From: Kofleriaceae bacterium
Lineage (GTDB): Bacteria; Myxococcota_A; Polyangia; Haliangiales; Haliangiaceae
Direction of reading: 5' to 3'
Length of the DNA: 58,122 nt
Assembly (NCBI GenBank): GCA_022842285.1
Contig: JALHPV010000010.1
Coordinates: forward strand, 1-58,122
Each line of letters opens with the position of its first letter. Positions within the stretch are counted from its first letter, which is position 1. The notes under the pieces were generated by a model. That model worked only from the letters and a program-made list of their open reading frames with translations, ran no database searches and had not been told where the DNA came from. The translations under genes and the position numbers were made by a program. Shown here in pieces: positions 46,973-58,122 of the stretch.

Positions 46973-47605
46973 TCACGGCGCGAGGCCGAAGCGTACGTCG
47001 TGCGTGCGGCCGTAGCCCGAGTGCGTGCCCGCGCCGCCGATGATGGCGCCGTGTTCGAAGCAGAGCGTCCAACCGCGGTCCTCGCGGTTGCGCCACCAGC
47101 GCGTACGAATGCACCAGCCGTCGGCGAACCGCTCGAGCGTCACGCGGTCGTCCGACGGGCGCGGCTGCGCGACGGGGCCCTCGAACGGCTTGGTGTCCAT
47201 GAGCTTCATGTCCGAGAGCTCGCCGGACAGGAGTGGAGGACCTCCGCCACGTAGCCACAGACCGTCGGACCGCCAGACCAGCGTCCCCGCCGGGGCGACC
47301 ACGACATCGATCTCGCCCACACATGCGAGCGTCAGCTCCCGGTCGTCGCCTGCCTGCCGGACGCCGTTGACCGTGCAGGTCACGTTCGTCTCTTTCATGT
47401 CCTTGGCGTCGCCCTCGGCCATCGAGAAGAAGGCCCGGAACGTGGTCGCCCGCGGCTCGAACAAGCCGGCGAACACGGGCGCGTCCGGATCCACCACCGG
47501 GGCGTCGGGGATCGCCGCGACCGGCACGGGCACCGGCGGCGGTGGCGGTACGGGCTTGGGGCCACACGCCGCGAGCGCGCCGAGGACGAGTGATCTAGTA
47601 GCCAT
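46973..47605 (-). CDS. Putative lipoprotein downstream of rodA
   Basis: The protein has 210 residues starting MATRSLVLGALAACGPKP (lipobox LAAC), followed by a Pro/Val-rich linker. The core reads LFEPRATTFRAFF, NVTCTVNGV, LTLACVGE, RSDGLWLRG, DGWCIRTRWW, RGWTLCFEHG and RTHDVRFG. These match, in order, the lipoprotein at 45578-46198. It overlaps the end of rodA by 11 nt and so is the last gene of the mre operon, which may link it to the cell wall (inference). Frame open upstream is the rodA shadow. Confidence 0.8.
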   Translation of the reverse strand: MATRSLVLGALAACGPKPVPPPPPVPVPVAAIPDAPVVDPDAPVFAGLFEPRATTFRAFFSMAEGDAKDMKETNVTCTVNGVRQAGDDRELTLACVGEIDVVVAPAGTLVWRSDGLWLRGGGPPLLSGELSDMKLMDTKPFEGPVAQPRPSDDRVTLERFADGWCIRTRWWRNREDRGWTLCFEHGAIIGGAGTHSGYGRTHDVRFGLAP

Positions 47606-48729
47606 GTTTACGTAGCGAGACATTCGCCACCAATCCCATCGCGATGAAGAAGACGCACAACGAGCTGCCACCGTACGAGATGAACGGCAGCGTCACACCG
47701 ACCACCGGCGCGATGCCCAACACCATGCCGATATTCACGACCACGTGCCAGAAGGTCATGGCCGCGACGCCCACGCAGATCACCGCGCCGACGCGATCCC
47801 GCGCCGACAGGGCGATGTTCAAGATCCAGACGATCAGGAACGCGAAGATGATACGAGCAGCACGGAGCCGATGAAGCCCCACTCCTCGGCCCACACCGAG
47901 TACGGGAAGTCCGTCCAGTGCTCGGGGAGGAAGTCGAACTGGTTCTGGGTGCCCTCGCCGTAGCCCTTGCCGAGGATCTTCCCCGAGCCCACCGCGAGGA
48001 TCGACTGACGGGTATGCCAGCCGTTGCCCGTCGGATCGCTCGCCGGATCGATGAACGCGAGGATCCGGTTCTTCTGGTAGTCGTGCATCGTCTCCCAGAG
48101 GATCGGGATGGCGAGTAGTCCGGCGAGCGTGACGTGGATCATCGGCCACACGCTCGGCATCGCGAGGAAGCCAACGGTCAGGCAGATGAGCGTCGTCAGC
48201 GTGGCGGTCCCGAGGTCGGGCTGGATGGCGATGAGCCCCACGGGGATGGCGAGCGCGACGAGGCGGATGAGCAGCGCCTCGGTCGTGTAGCCGGACAGCT
48301 CGCCGTCCTGGAACATCCTCGCGAGGACGAGGATCACGGCGATCTTCGCGACCTCACTGGGCTGGATGCCCATGCCCGCGATGTTGAGCCAGCGATAACT
48401 GCCCTTGCCGTGCGCGGCATCGCCGAGCAGGCGCACCACGATGAGCAAGAAGATCGCGGTACCGAGGCCGATCCAGGCGAGCCGCACGAGCGCGCGGTAG
48501 TCGACTGCGGTGGCGACGATGAAGAGGATGGAGGCGATCACCATCCACTTGAGCTGCGTGTCGAACTTCGCCGAGTGCCGCGTGCCGCGCGTCGCCGAGT
48601 ACAGGTTGAAGAGGCCGATCGCGCACAGCGCGAGCATCGTGAGGATCAACGGCCAGTCGACGGCCGCCCGGAAGCGGCGCCAGCGCGAGACGCCGACGGT
48701 GGCACGTGGCAGGGCGAGTCCAGTGTCCT

Positions 48730-48733
<4 letters not shown>
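47595..48733 (-). pseudogene. rodA: Rod-shape SEDS protein RodA, with one apparent frameshift
   Basis: RodA is the SEDS glycosyltransferase that polymerises glycan for cell elongation with MrdA. From GTG 48733 the frame reads through most helices (LNIAGMGIQPSEVAKIAVIL, IQPDLGTATL, FLPEHWTDFPYSVWAEEWGF) to GSVLLV near 47853. It then runs into a stop at 47834, giving 299 residues. The remainder (IIFAFLIVWI... LPFISYGGSSLCVFFIAMG) is intact in another frame to 47595. Adding one base near 47853 restores 379 residues, the normal RodA length. Either a true mutation or, more likely for so important a gene, a sequence error. GTG overlaps the mrdA stop (GTGA). Confidence 0.88.
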
Positions 48734-50648
<1,915 letters not shown>

Positions 50649-50649
<1 letters not shown>

Positions 50650-51191
50650 CAGGGCGCCAATCCTTCGAGGGCCGCGTCGCGCTCCCGATGCGTGCGGGCG
50701 AACGCCGCATCGATCCGTCGGAACGCCTTCCACACGAGCGGCCCGATGATCGCCGTCGCCAGGGCGCAGAGCGCGATGTGCGAAAGCTCGGTCAGGAACG
50801 ATGCGCCGCCCATGCCGTAGATGCCACGCACCAGCAGCGCCAGCGTGCGGGCGATGATCGCGACGAACCCCGAGAACGCCATCGTCAGCGCGAACCCGCG
50901 CACGAGGATGCGTTGTTGCACGCTGCGCGTGATCAGGCTCGCGAGGCCGAGCACGAGCGCGGCGAGGCCCGCCGGCCCGCCGCTGATGATGTCGACGAGG
51001 TAGCCCAGCACCACCGAGCCGCCGACGGCAGGCGCGACATTGCGGCGCGCGGTGAGGCCGAGGTACGCGGCCGTCAGAGCCCCGACATCGGGCACCGCGT
51101 CGCGCAGAAAGCCAATGGGCAGGAGGCGCCACGCCGCCCCGACGATGACGCACGCGATGTACGCGACGAGCACGAGCGTCGCGGTCCTCAC
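50649..51191 (-). CDS. mreD: Rod shape-determining protein MreD
   Basis: The 180-residue membrane protein has about five hydrophobic segments (LVLVAYIACVIVGAAW, GGSVVLGYLVDIISG, FALTMAFSGFVAIIAR, IALCALATAIIG). It fits the short, poorly conserved MreD family and its position between mreC and mrdA. GTG start at 51191 overlaps the mreC stop. The last 30 residues are charged and cytoplasmic. Identification rests on topology and neighbours more than on motifs. Confidence 0.88.
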
Positions 51192-52087
51192 AGGGCGCGC
51201 GCTCCGAAGGCAGGCTCGCTGCGCTTCTTGGTCTTGGCCTCCGGGTCCGGCGGCGGCGGCGGAGCGAGGAGCACCATCACGGCGCGGACCCGCGACACGT
51301 CGACGTTCGGCGTGACCTCCACCTTCTGGAACATGCCGTCGTCGCCGTCGAGCGAGCTGATCGTCCCCACGGTGAGCCCCGGCGGGAACACCGAGCCGAC
51401 GCCGCTCGTCACGATCTCGTCGCCGATCTTCGCTCGCTGCTCGGGATTCGCCGCGAGCTCGAGGGAGGTGATCGAGCACGCGTACGAGTCGGGCTTGCCG
51501 AGGCCGACCAGCCAGCCGCGCGCGCCGGTGCGCTTGACCACGACGTCGATGCGCGATCGCGAGTCGCTGACGAGCAGCACGTCAGCATAATCGCCGTAGA
51601 CCTTGTCGATCTTCCCGACGGGGCCCGTGCCCGCGATCACGGGCATGTCGGGCTGCACGTCCTTGGCGCCGCGATCGATGCGGAGGCGCAACACGCGAAA
51701 CTGTGGCGAGAGGGGCGCCCCGATCACGCGTGCTCCGACGGTGTCGGCGGGAGTGCGCTGCTTCACGACGGCCAGCTCCTCGAGCGCGGCGACGTCGTAC
51801 GCACGGCGAGTCATCGTCGCGAGCTCCTTGCGCAGACGTTCGTTCTCGGCGCGCAGCTCCTGGTTCTCGTCCTCGACATCCACCACCGCGACGTAGCTGC
51901 CCCACAGGCTGCCGATGCCCTCGACGACCCATGACACGCCCGCCTCGAGGGGCGCGGTGATCCGCAGCAACGCGCGATCGAAGCCCGACGGCTGCTGCCG
52001 GATCAGGCTCGACCGGAGGACGAGCGCGGGCACGAGGATCAGGATGCCCGTGAGCACCCAATCCACGATGCGTCCGCGGAGGGTCAT
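51188..52087 (-). CDS. mreC: Rod shape-determining protein MreC
   Basis: The 299-residue protein has one N-terminal membrane helix (about 9-26). A coiled coil follows (about 72-95, ENQELRAENERLRKELATM), then two beta-barrel domains with VIAGTGPVGKIDKVYGDYADV and IVTSGVGSVFPPGLTVGTI, the usual MreC parts. It scaffolds the elongasome in the periplasm. The C-terminus adds a Pro-rich, Lys-rich tail of about 25 residues. mreB lies 85 bp upstream. Confidence 0.95.
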   Translation of the reverse strand: MTLRGRIVDWVLTGILILVPALVLRSSLIRQQPSGFDRALLRITAPLEAGVSWVVEGIGSLWGSYVAVVDVEDENQELRAENERLRKELATMTRRAYDVAALEELAVVKQRTPADTVGARVIGAPLSPQFRVLRLRIDRGAKDVQPDMPVIAGTGPVGKIDKVYGDYADVLLVSDSRSRIDVVVKRTGARGWLVGLGKPDSYACSITSLELAANPEQRAKIGDEIVTSGVGSVFPPGLTVGTISSLDGDDGMFQKVEVTPNVDVSRVRAVMVLLAPPPPPDPEAKTKKRSEPAFGARAL

Positions 52088-52172
52088 GCCACGGGGCTCC
52101 GCCCCGCCCCATCGGCGGAGTCGCTGGGGGCCCCGCCCCGTCGCTCGGCAAGCCTCACTGGCCTCGCCCCCG

Positions 52173-53346
<1,174 letters not shown>

Positions 53347-55275
53347 ATGCTCGAATCCATGCGCCAGCGGGGCGCCTCCATCTTCATCTACTTGATCTTC
53401 GGCATCCTCATTGCGGTGTTCGTGATCAACTTTGGCCCGTCTGGCGGCCAGGGTGGTGGGTGCTCTTCGAACAGTAACTCCGCGGTCGAGGTGGACGGTA
53501 CGGACGTCAACCTGACTGCCTTCCGCGTCGCCATGGGCGCGCAGAACCAGGGCAACGAGCGCGAGCGCAAGTACCGCGCGATCGACCTCCTCATCCGTCG
53601 CGAGATCCTCGCGCAGGCCGCCGAGGCGCACGGCATCCGCGTCTCCGGCGACATGGTCGACGAGGAGATCAAGCAGGGCTACTTCTTCCTCGGCGGAACG
53701 CGCATTCCGCTCGGCGAGAACATCTTCGATTATCACCCCGACGGCACGCGCACGTGGAGTGGCGCGAAGTTCAAGCGCTGGGTCGCGAACCTCGACGTGC
53801 GCTCGCTCTCGTCGTACCGCGACGAGCAGACCCGCTCGATGCAGGCGACGCTCATGGCCGAGATGCTCGCCGCCTCCGCGCGCGCCTCGCGCGAGGAAGC
53901 ACTCTCCGACTTCCTCTTCGCGTCGTCGACGGTGACCTACAACCTCGTCGAGTTCGCTCCGCAGGCGTTCCGCCAGGCGATGAAGCTCACCGAGGCGGAT
54001 GTCGCGCGCTTCGCGCAGACCCACGAGACCGAGGTGAAGGCGAAGTTCACGGCCGACGAGGTCACGTACAAGGGCACGAAGCCCTCGCTCAAGATCCGCC
54101 AGATCTTCATCGCGAAGGCGGAGTCGCTGCAGATGACGCCCGACGCAGGCTCGGGCTCCGCGGGTACGCCGCCGAAGGCCGAGGAGACCGTCCCCGGCAA
54201 GCCGCAGCCCGTCGCGGCCGCCACCGCGCTTCTCGAGAAGACGCGCGCCGAGTTCATCGCGGGCAAGACGAAGCTCGCGGATGTCGCATCCAAGTGGAAC
54301 ACCGACGAGAACAACCGCTCGATGGGCGGCCTCGTTGGCTGGCGCAGCGCGGAGAACCCCGCCCTCGGCGATCCCAAGGTCAACGATGCGGTGAAGGCGC
54401 TGAAGCCCGGCGAGGTGACGCCGGTCATCGCGACCGACGCGGGCGTCTATCTCGTGACCGTGGAGGAGAAGCGTGAAGGCGACCTCGGCTTCGATGCGGT
54501 GAAGCTGGAGATCGCGGAGAGCCTCGCGCGCGATGTGTGGAGCAAGGAAGGGGCGAAGCGCGCGGCGATCGCGGCGCTGTCGGCGTCGAGCACCACCCCG
54601 CTCGACAAGCAGTTCCCGCCCGACTTCCAGCTCTCGCCGGCGCAGCAGCGCGACCTCCTGAAGAACCTCGACATCCAGATGGCGCCCAAGAGTGGCTCGA
54701 TCGTCTGGGAGAGCGATGACGTCCCGGCGAAGTCCTACGCGCAGGCCGACGGCGCCGGCGGCTCCGGCTCGGCGGCGGCTGGCTCGGCGGCTCCAACCGC
54801 GCCCCCGACCGCGGCGCCCACGGTCCAGAAGATCCCCGAGTCGATGGTCGCGACGACCGATCAGCTGCCCGCGTTCGGTGACGCGAGCAAGCCGCAGCTC
54901 CAGACCATCGGCCCGGAGACGCGCAAGCCCGTCATGCCCGGCCTCGACGTCGAGTCGACGAAGCTCCTGTACGACGTGCTCCAGGTCGGCAAGATCCACC
55001 AGCAGGTCCTCGAGGTGAACGGCAACTACGTCGTCCTCGAGCTCACCGACCGCGGCGACCCGAAGGTGGAGGACTTCGAGAAGAAGGCGGACGCGATGCT
55101 CGCGGCCATGAATGCGGCGCGCGGCCAGCAGCTCGTCGAGGACTTCGTCGTGACGAAGTGCAAGCAGCTCCAGAAGGAGGACAAGCTCCATCCCGCGGAG
55201 AGCCTGATCACCGAGTTCGACGACAAGGGCAACGCGGTTCCGACCACGTTCCGCCCCTGCACCAACATGAAGTAG
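53347..55275 (+). CDS. PpiD-like membrane-anchored periplasmic chaperone
   Basis: The protein has 642 residues. One N-terminal membrane anchor (about 11-29, SIFIYLIFGILIAVFVINF) leaves the rest in the periplasm. The N-terminal chaperone part follows the SurA_N_3/PpiD pattern, and a parvulin-type domain (about 248-377, SLKIRQIFIAK...MGGLVGW...GAYL-like GVYLVTVEEK) is recognisable. Residues 475-500 are a Gly/Ser/Ala/Pro linker. It probably helps folding of exported proteins at the SecYEG exit. It may not have prolyl isomerase activity, as in E. coli PpiD. Confidence 0.9.
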   Translation: MLESMRQRGASIFIYLIFGILIAVFVINFGPSGGQGGGCSSNSNSAVEVDGTDVNLTAFRVAMGAQNQGNERERKYRAIDLLIRREILAQAAEAHGIRVSGDMVDEEIKQGYFFLGGTRIPLGENIFDYHPDGTRTWSGAKFKRWVANLDVRSLSSYRDEQTRSMQATLMAEMLAASARASREEALSDFLFASSTVTYNLVEFAPQAFRQAMKLTEADVARFAQTHETEVKAKFTADEVTYKGTKPSLKIRQIFIAKAESLQMTPDAGSGSAGTPPKAEETVPGKPQPVAAATALLEKTRAEFIAGKTKLADVASKWNTDENNRSMGGLVGWRSAENPALGDPKVNDAVKALKPGEVTPVIATDAGVYLVTVEEKREGDLGFDAVKLEIAESLARDVWSKEGAKRAAIAALSASSTTPLDKQFPPDFQLSPAQQRDLLKNLDIQMAPKSGSIVWESDDVPAKSYAQADGAGGSGSAAAGSAAPTAPPTAAPTVQKIPESMVATTDQLPAFGDASKPQLQTIGPETRKPVMPGLDVESTKLLYDVLQVGKIHQQVLEVNGNYVVLELTDRGDPKVEDFEKKADAMLAAMNAARGQQLVEDFVVTKCKQLQKEDKLHPAESLITEFDDKGNAVPTTFRPCTNMK

Positions 55276-55549
55276 CGAGGCCGGGGCGAGCGGTAGCTCG
55301 GCGCGCTCTTCGGCGACGCAAACCGGGTACATGGGTCAGCAACCGAGGAACTTGGGTGCGGCCCCTCCGCGGAGCCGCGCACGCGCCTCGAGGCCGATCG
55401 TGTACGTGCACGAGCACGTGACACGAGCACGAGTACGAGTACGGCCCCCCGTCGTTCGCTCGCTCGTCGTCTCCTCCGCTTGACCATCTGAACGGATCCC
55501 TGGGCGCTCTGTCCGCATTCGTTCGGTGTTCTGATACCTTAGCTCCCTC
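55276..55549. other. Intergenic region with hexamer-like repeat and hairpin
   Basis: CACGAGCACG occurs at 55409-55418 and 55422-55431 and is followed by GAGTACGAGTACG to 55443, giving a short imperfect hexamer repeat. CGTGC-ACGA-GCACG within it can form a hairpin. GCGGC and GCCGC (about 55357-55377) form another GC stem that may end the ppiD-like transcript. No gene is recognisable here. A promoter for the next gene is expected at the right end. Confidence 0.4.
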
Positions 55550-58122
55550 GTGATCGAGGGGCAGGGCTCGTTGCCGCGCCGGCTACCGTTCGCCTTCCAG
55601 GCGGTGAGCGGTGTGGGTCGTCTCGCGCTGTCCGAGCTCGTCGTGGGCCCGGTCACGGTGGACTCGCTCGAGCTCGAGGTCGCCGAGCTCCCCGCGAGCG
55701 GCGAGCTGACGGCCCTCCATGCCGAGCGGTTCCAGCGCCGGCGCACGCGGCTGCGGTCGCTCGCCGTGCACATGACCCCCGCCGCGCTCGACCTGAGGGT
55801 CGAGCAGGTGCGGCGGCATCTCGCTGGGCTCGGCATCACCCAGCTCGCGGCCCGGCTCGACGATGGCTATATCTCCGTGCGCGCGCGCGCGGCCGACGGG
55901 CTCGCCGCCTCGGACCTGTCGTTCCGCGTGCTCCTCGTCAGCGCCGGTGCCTTGCTGCGCGCCATGGCGAGCACGATCCGGGTCCACGGCCATCTCCCGA
56001 CGCCCGGCCCGCTCGTCGCGGATCGCATCCTGACCGCCCTGTTCTCCGCGACCGATGCGGCCGGCGTGGTCGAGCGACCGCGGGTCCGCGGCCTCTGCGA
56101 TATCGAGGTCGACCTCGTCGGCTCGCTGCTCTGGCATCTGTTGCCACCCTCCGGCTGGCGCTTGCCGGCCGTCGGCGACATCGAGCTCGTCGGCCTCGCA
56201 GTGAAGCGCTCCGGCATCGAGATCGCCTACGGGCCACCGGGGACCCGGGCCGGGGAGCTCGGCCTGCGGCCACAGGCGCATCAGCTCGCGGGCGCGCTCG
56301 ACCTCATGCACTCCGTCGACGCCCAGCTGCGGGACGGGCACCTCGACGAGGCGATGCGGGGCTACCGCGCACTCCTCGCGGCGGGTGGCCCTGACCAGCC
56401 GTACGTGCTCGAGCGCATCCTCGCGCTCGCGGCGGCGCGGGCGACGTGGTTCTTCGACGGGCTCGAGCTCGCGCGGCAGGCCCTCGGTCGGTGGTCGGCG
56501 TTCCCGGCCGCCCACGCGACGCTCGCGTCGATCACGCTCGCGCAAGGCGATGCGCGCGAAGCGGCCACGCACCTGCGACTCCTCGCGCAGCTCGCCTCGG
56601 GTGAGGGCGACGACGTGCAGGCCGCCCTCGCCGCCCTCGCCGGGGCGCGCCTCCTGCGCGTGCTGGATCCCAAGGCGGCGACCCAGCTGTACCAGCTCGC
56701 GCTCGAGCACGACGCCGCGTCCGTCGAGGCCGCCGACTCGCTGGCCGATCGCCTCGCCGACGAGCAGCGCTGGCCGGAGCTGGTCCGCCTCGTGCGCGCG
56801 CGGGCCGCGGTGACGACCGATACCGAGCGCTCGCTCCAGCTACGCCTGCGCCTCGCGGACGTACTCGCCCATCACCTCGGCGAGCCAGAGGCCGCGCAGA
56901 CCGAGCTCGCCCTCGCGCGGTCGCTCGCGCCCGAGGATCCGGCGGTGGCCGAGATGACGGCCACGATCCTCGCGACGACCCAGCCGGCGCAGGCCGTCGA
57001 TGCATGGCGCGACGTGGCGCGGCTCGCAGATGCGCGCGGTGATCACCGCACCAGCTCGCGCGCGTGGGCCGCCCTCGGCAACCTCGTCCATCAGGGCGCG
57101 GAGCTCGACACGGCCGGCATCACCGCTCTGACCGCGTGGGAGCGAGCCCTCGAGCTGGATCCGTTGCAGGCCGATGCCGTCGCCGGACTCGCCCAGCTCG
57201 CTGCCGCCCGGGGTGATCATGCTCGCTCCGCAGAGCTCTACGAGCGGCTGCGGGGCCTCGGCTTGCCGCAGCACACCGCGGCCCAGCACGAGATCGCCCT
57301 CGCCCGGCAGTACCTCGCGCTGCAGCGCACCGACGAGGCTCGCGCCAGCTTGCGCCGGGCCACGCTCGTCTCCGGCGAGACCGCGGCAGAGGCGCACGCG
57401 GTGCTGGCGGAGCTCGCCGAGGCGACCCTCGATCGGGATCACGCGGCCGCCGAGCTCGACACCGCGATCGTGGCGCTCGTCGGACTCGCCCGCGACGAGA
57501 GTCCCGCGACGGGAGGCGATCGCCTGTACACCCGCGCCGCGCAGCTCGCGATCGCTCGGGCCAACCTGCTCGATCGCACCGGGCAGCCTGCCGCGGCGAG
57601 CGCCGACTACCAGCGCGCCCACCAGCTCGCGCAACAGCGGTCGCCCGAGCTCGCGCGCGATGCCGCTCGCACGTTGCTCGCGCGCTCCGGCGACGACGCG
57701 ATGACGGAGCGCCGCTGGCTCGACGCCCTCCTCGCCACGCGGCCTCCTCCGGTGGAGCGCGCGGCGCTGCTCGTCCGGCGTGCGGACGTCCGCCGGCGCG
57801 AGCGCACCCCGGATCTGTCGGCGGCGTTGGCCGACCTCCACGAGGGACTGCAGGTCCTCTACGACTTCGGCGAGCCGGGGGCGGCGATGGCGAGCATGGT
57901 CACCGCGGGCACGGAGGCCGAGGCGGTCCCGCGCGCGACGACCGAGCCGGACACCCTCTCGATCCGCCGCGCGGCGTACCAGCTCGAGGCAGAGCTCCTC
58001 GCGCAGAGCGGCGATCAACGGGCCCGCGCCCAGGCCCTCGCCTCGCTCGCACGGATCGCCCAGCGCTCCACGGACCGCGCGACCGCCGAGACCGCCGCCG
58101 CCGCCGCCTGGCTCGCCGCGGA
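55550..58122 (+). CDS. Large TPR protein, cut by the window end
   Basis: The plus-strand frame starts at GTG 55550 (VIEGQGSLPRRLPFAFQAVS) and is open through base 58122, so at least 857 residues. The first about 250 residues form an uncharacterised alpha/beta domain (LVVGPVTVDSLELEVAELP, DLRVEQVRRHLAGLG). From about 260 it is a solenoid of Ala/Leu/Arg-rich TPR-like helices, such as WERALELDPLQADAVAGLAQL and ADYQRAHQLAQQRSPELA. No signal peptide, so cytoplasmic. Such giant TPR proteins are common in myxobacteria and probably act as scaffolds; function unknown. No ribosome binding site is seen before the GTG. Confidence 0.8.
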   Translation, partial: MIEGQGSLPRRLPFAFQAVSGVGRLALSELVVGPVTVDSLELEVAELPASGELTALHAERFQRRRTRLRSLAVHMTPAALDLRVEQVRRHLAGLGITQLAARLDDGYISVRARAADGLAASDLSFRVLLVSAGALLRAMASTIRVHGHLPTPGPLVADRILTALFSATDAAGVVERPRVRGLCDIEVDLVGSLLWHLLPPSGWRLPAVGDIELVGLAVKRSGIEIAYGPPGTRAGELGLRPQAHQLAGALDLMHSVDAQLRDGHLDEAMRGYRALLAAGGPDQPYVLERILALAAARATWFFDGLELARQALGRWSAFPAAHATLASITLAQGDAREAATHLRLLAQLASGEGDDVQAALAALAGARLLRVLDPKAATQLYQLALEHDAASVEAADSLADRLADEQRWPELVRLVRARAAVTTDTERSLQLRLRLADVLAHHLGEPEAAQTELALARSLAPEDPAVAEMTATILATTQPAQAVDAWRDVARLADARGDHRTSSRAWAALGNLVHQGAELDTAGITALTAWERALELDPLQADAVAGLAQLAAARGDHARSAELYERLRGLGLPQHTAAQHEIALARQYLALQRTDEARASLRRATLVSGETAAEAHAVLAELAEATLDRDHAAAELDTAIVALVGLARDESPATGGDRLYTRAAQLAIARANLLDRTGQPAAASADYQRAHQLAQQRSPELARDAARTLLARSGDDAMTERRWLDALLATRPPPVERAALLVRRADVRRRERTPDLSAALADLHEGLQVLYDFGEPGAAMASMVTAGTEAEAVPRATTEPDTLSIRRAAYQLEAELLAQSGDQRARAQALASLARIAQRSTDRATAETAAAAAWLAA

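Noticed and set aside
55583-56710. 375-codon minus-strand frame, and another at 56840-58018
   Set aside because: Antisense to the large plus-strand TPR gene, which has continuous helical repeats.

Overview
The window is high-GC DNA (most genes use almost only G or C at third codon positions). Its gene content points to a myxobacterium (Myxococcota, possibly the Haliangiales/Kofleriaceae side). The evidence is an SglK-like Hsp70 operon, a MYXO-CTERM-like tail, many lipoproteins and TPR proteins, and an argD-argF-hslVU-xerC neighbourhood. The taxonomic call is inference; no rRNA gene is present.

Layout. 1-9521 is a type I-G (formerly I-U) CRISPR-Cas locus, all on the minus strand. A single operon csb1-csb2-cas3-GSU0052-type gene-cas4/cas1 fusion-cas2 runs into a leader and an array with eight identical 36-bp repeats visible; the array continues past base 1. 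Third-position GC is lower here than next door, which suggests acquisition by transfer. A short reading frame with a RecB-like C-terminal pattern overlaps the start of csb1. 9952-21737 (minus strand) holds xerC-hslV-hslU, a phospholipase-C-like/beta-barrel fusion, argD-argF, and a J-protein/Hsp70/TPR-protein chaperone module. 21941-31849 has envelope and lipoprotein genes of unknown role, a short-chain dehydrogenase, the RNA helicase hrpA and a DUF1801 gene. 31846-38823 (minus) has trmFO, topA, dprA, a LysM protein and a CpoB/YbgF-like protein. 39093-42497 (minus) is a haem operon: a small unknown gene, hemX-like, hemA, hemC. 42580-47605 mixes thioredoxin, lipoproteins, an esterase, kptA and one gene that looks foreign. 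47595-53207 (minus) is the rod-shape operon mreB-mreC-mreD-mrdA-rodA, with rodA carrying an apparent single-base frameshift. 53347-55275 is a PpiD-like chaperone. 55550 onward is a large TPR protein cut by the window end.

How genes work together. The cas operon encodes adaptation (Cas4/Cas1, Cas2), the Cascade subunits (Csb1 as Cas7, Csb2 as Cas5-Cas6) and the Cas3 helicase-nuclease; its products would process and use the adjacent array. The mre operon encodes the cell-elongation machine. The Hsp70 module is unusual because the genes on both sides of the Hsp70 carry what looks like the same small domain, suggesting a dedicated chaperone set. Many operon neighbours overlap as ATGA, GTGA or TGATG, indicating translational coupling.

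The most interesting points are the J/Hsp70/TPR module with its shared domain, the in-frame fusion of a MYXO-CTERM-ended protein to a second exported protein, the possible extra frame in front of csb1, and the rodA frameshift.
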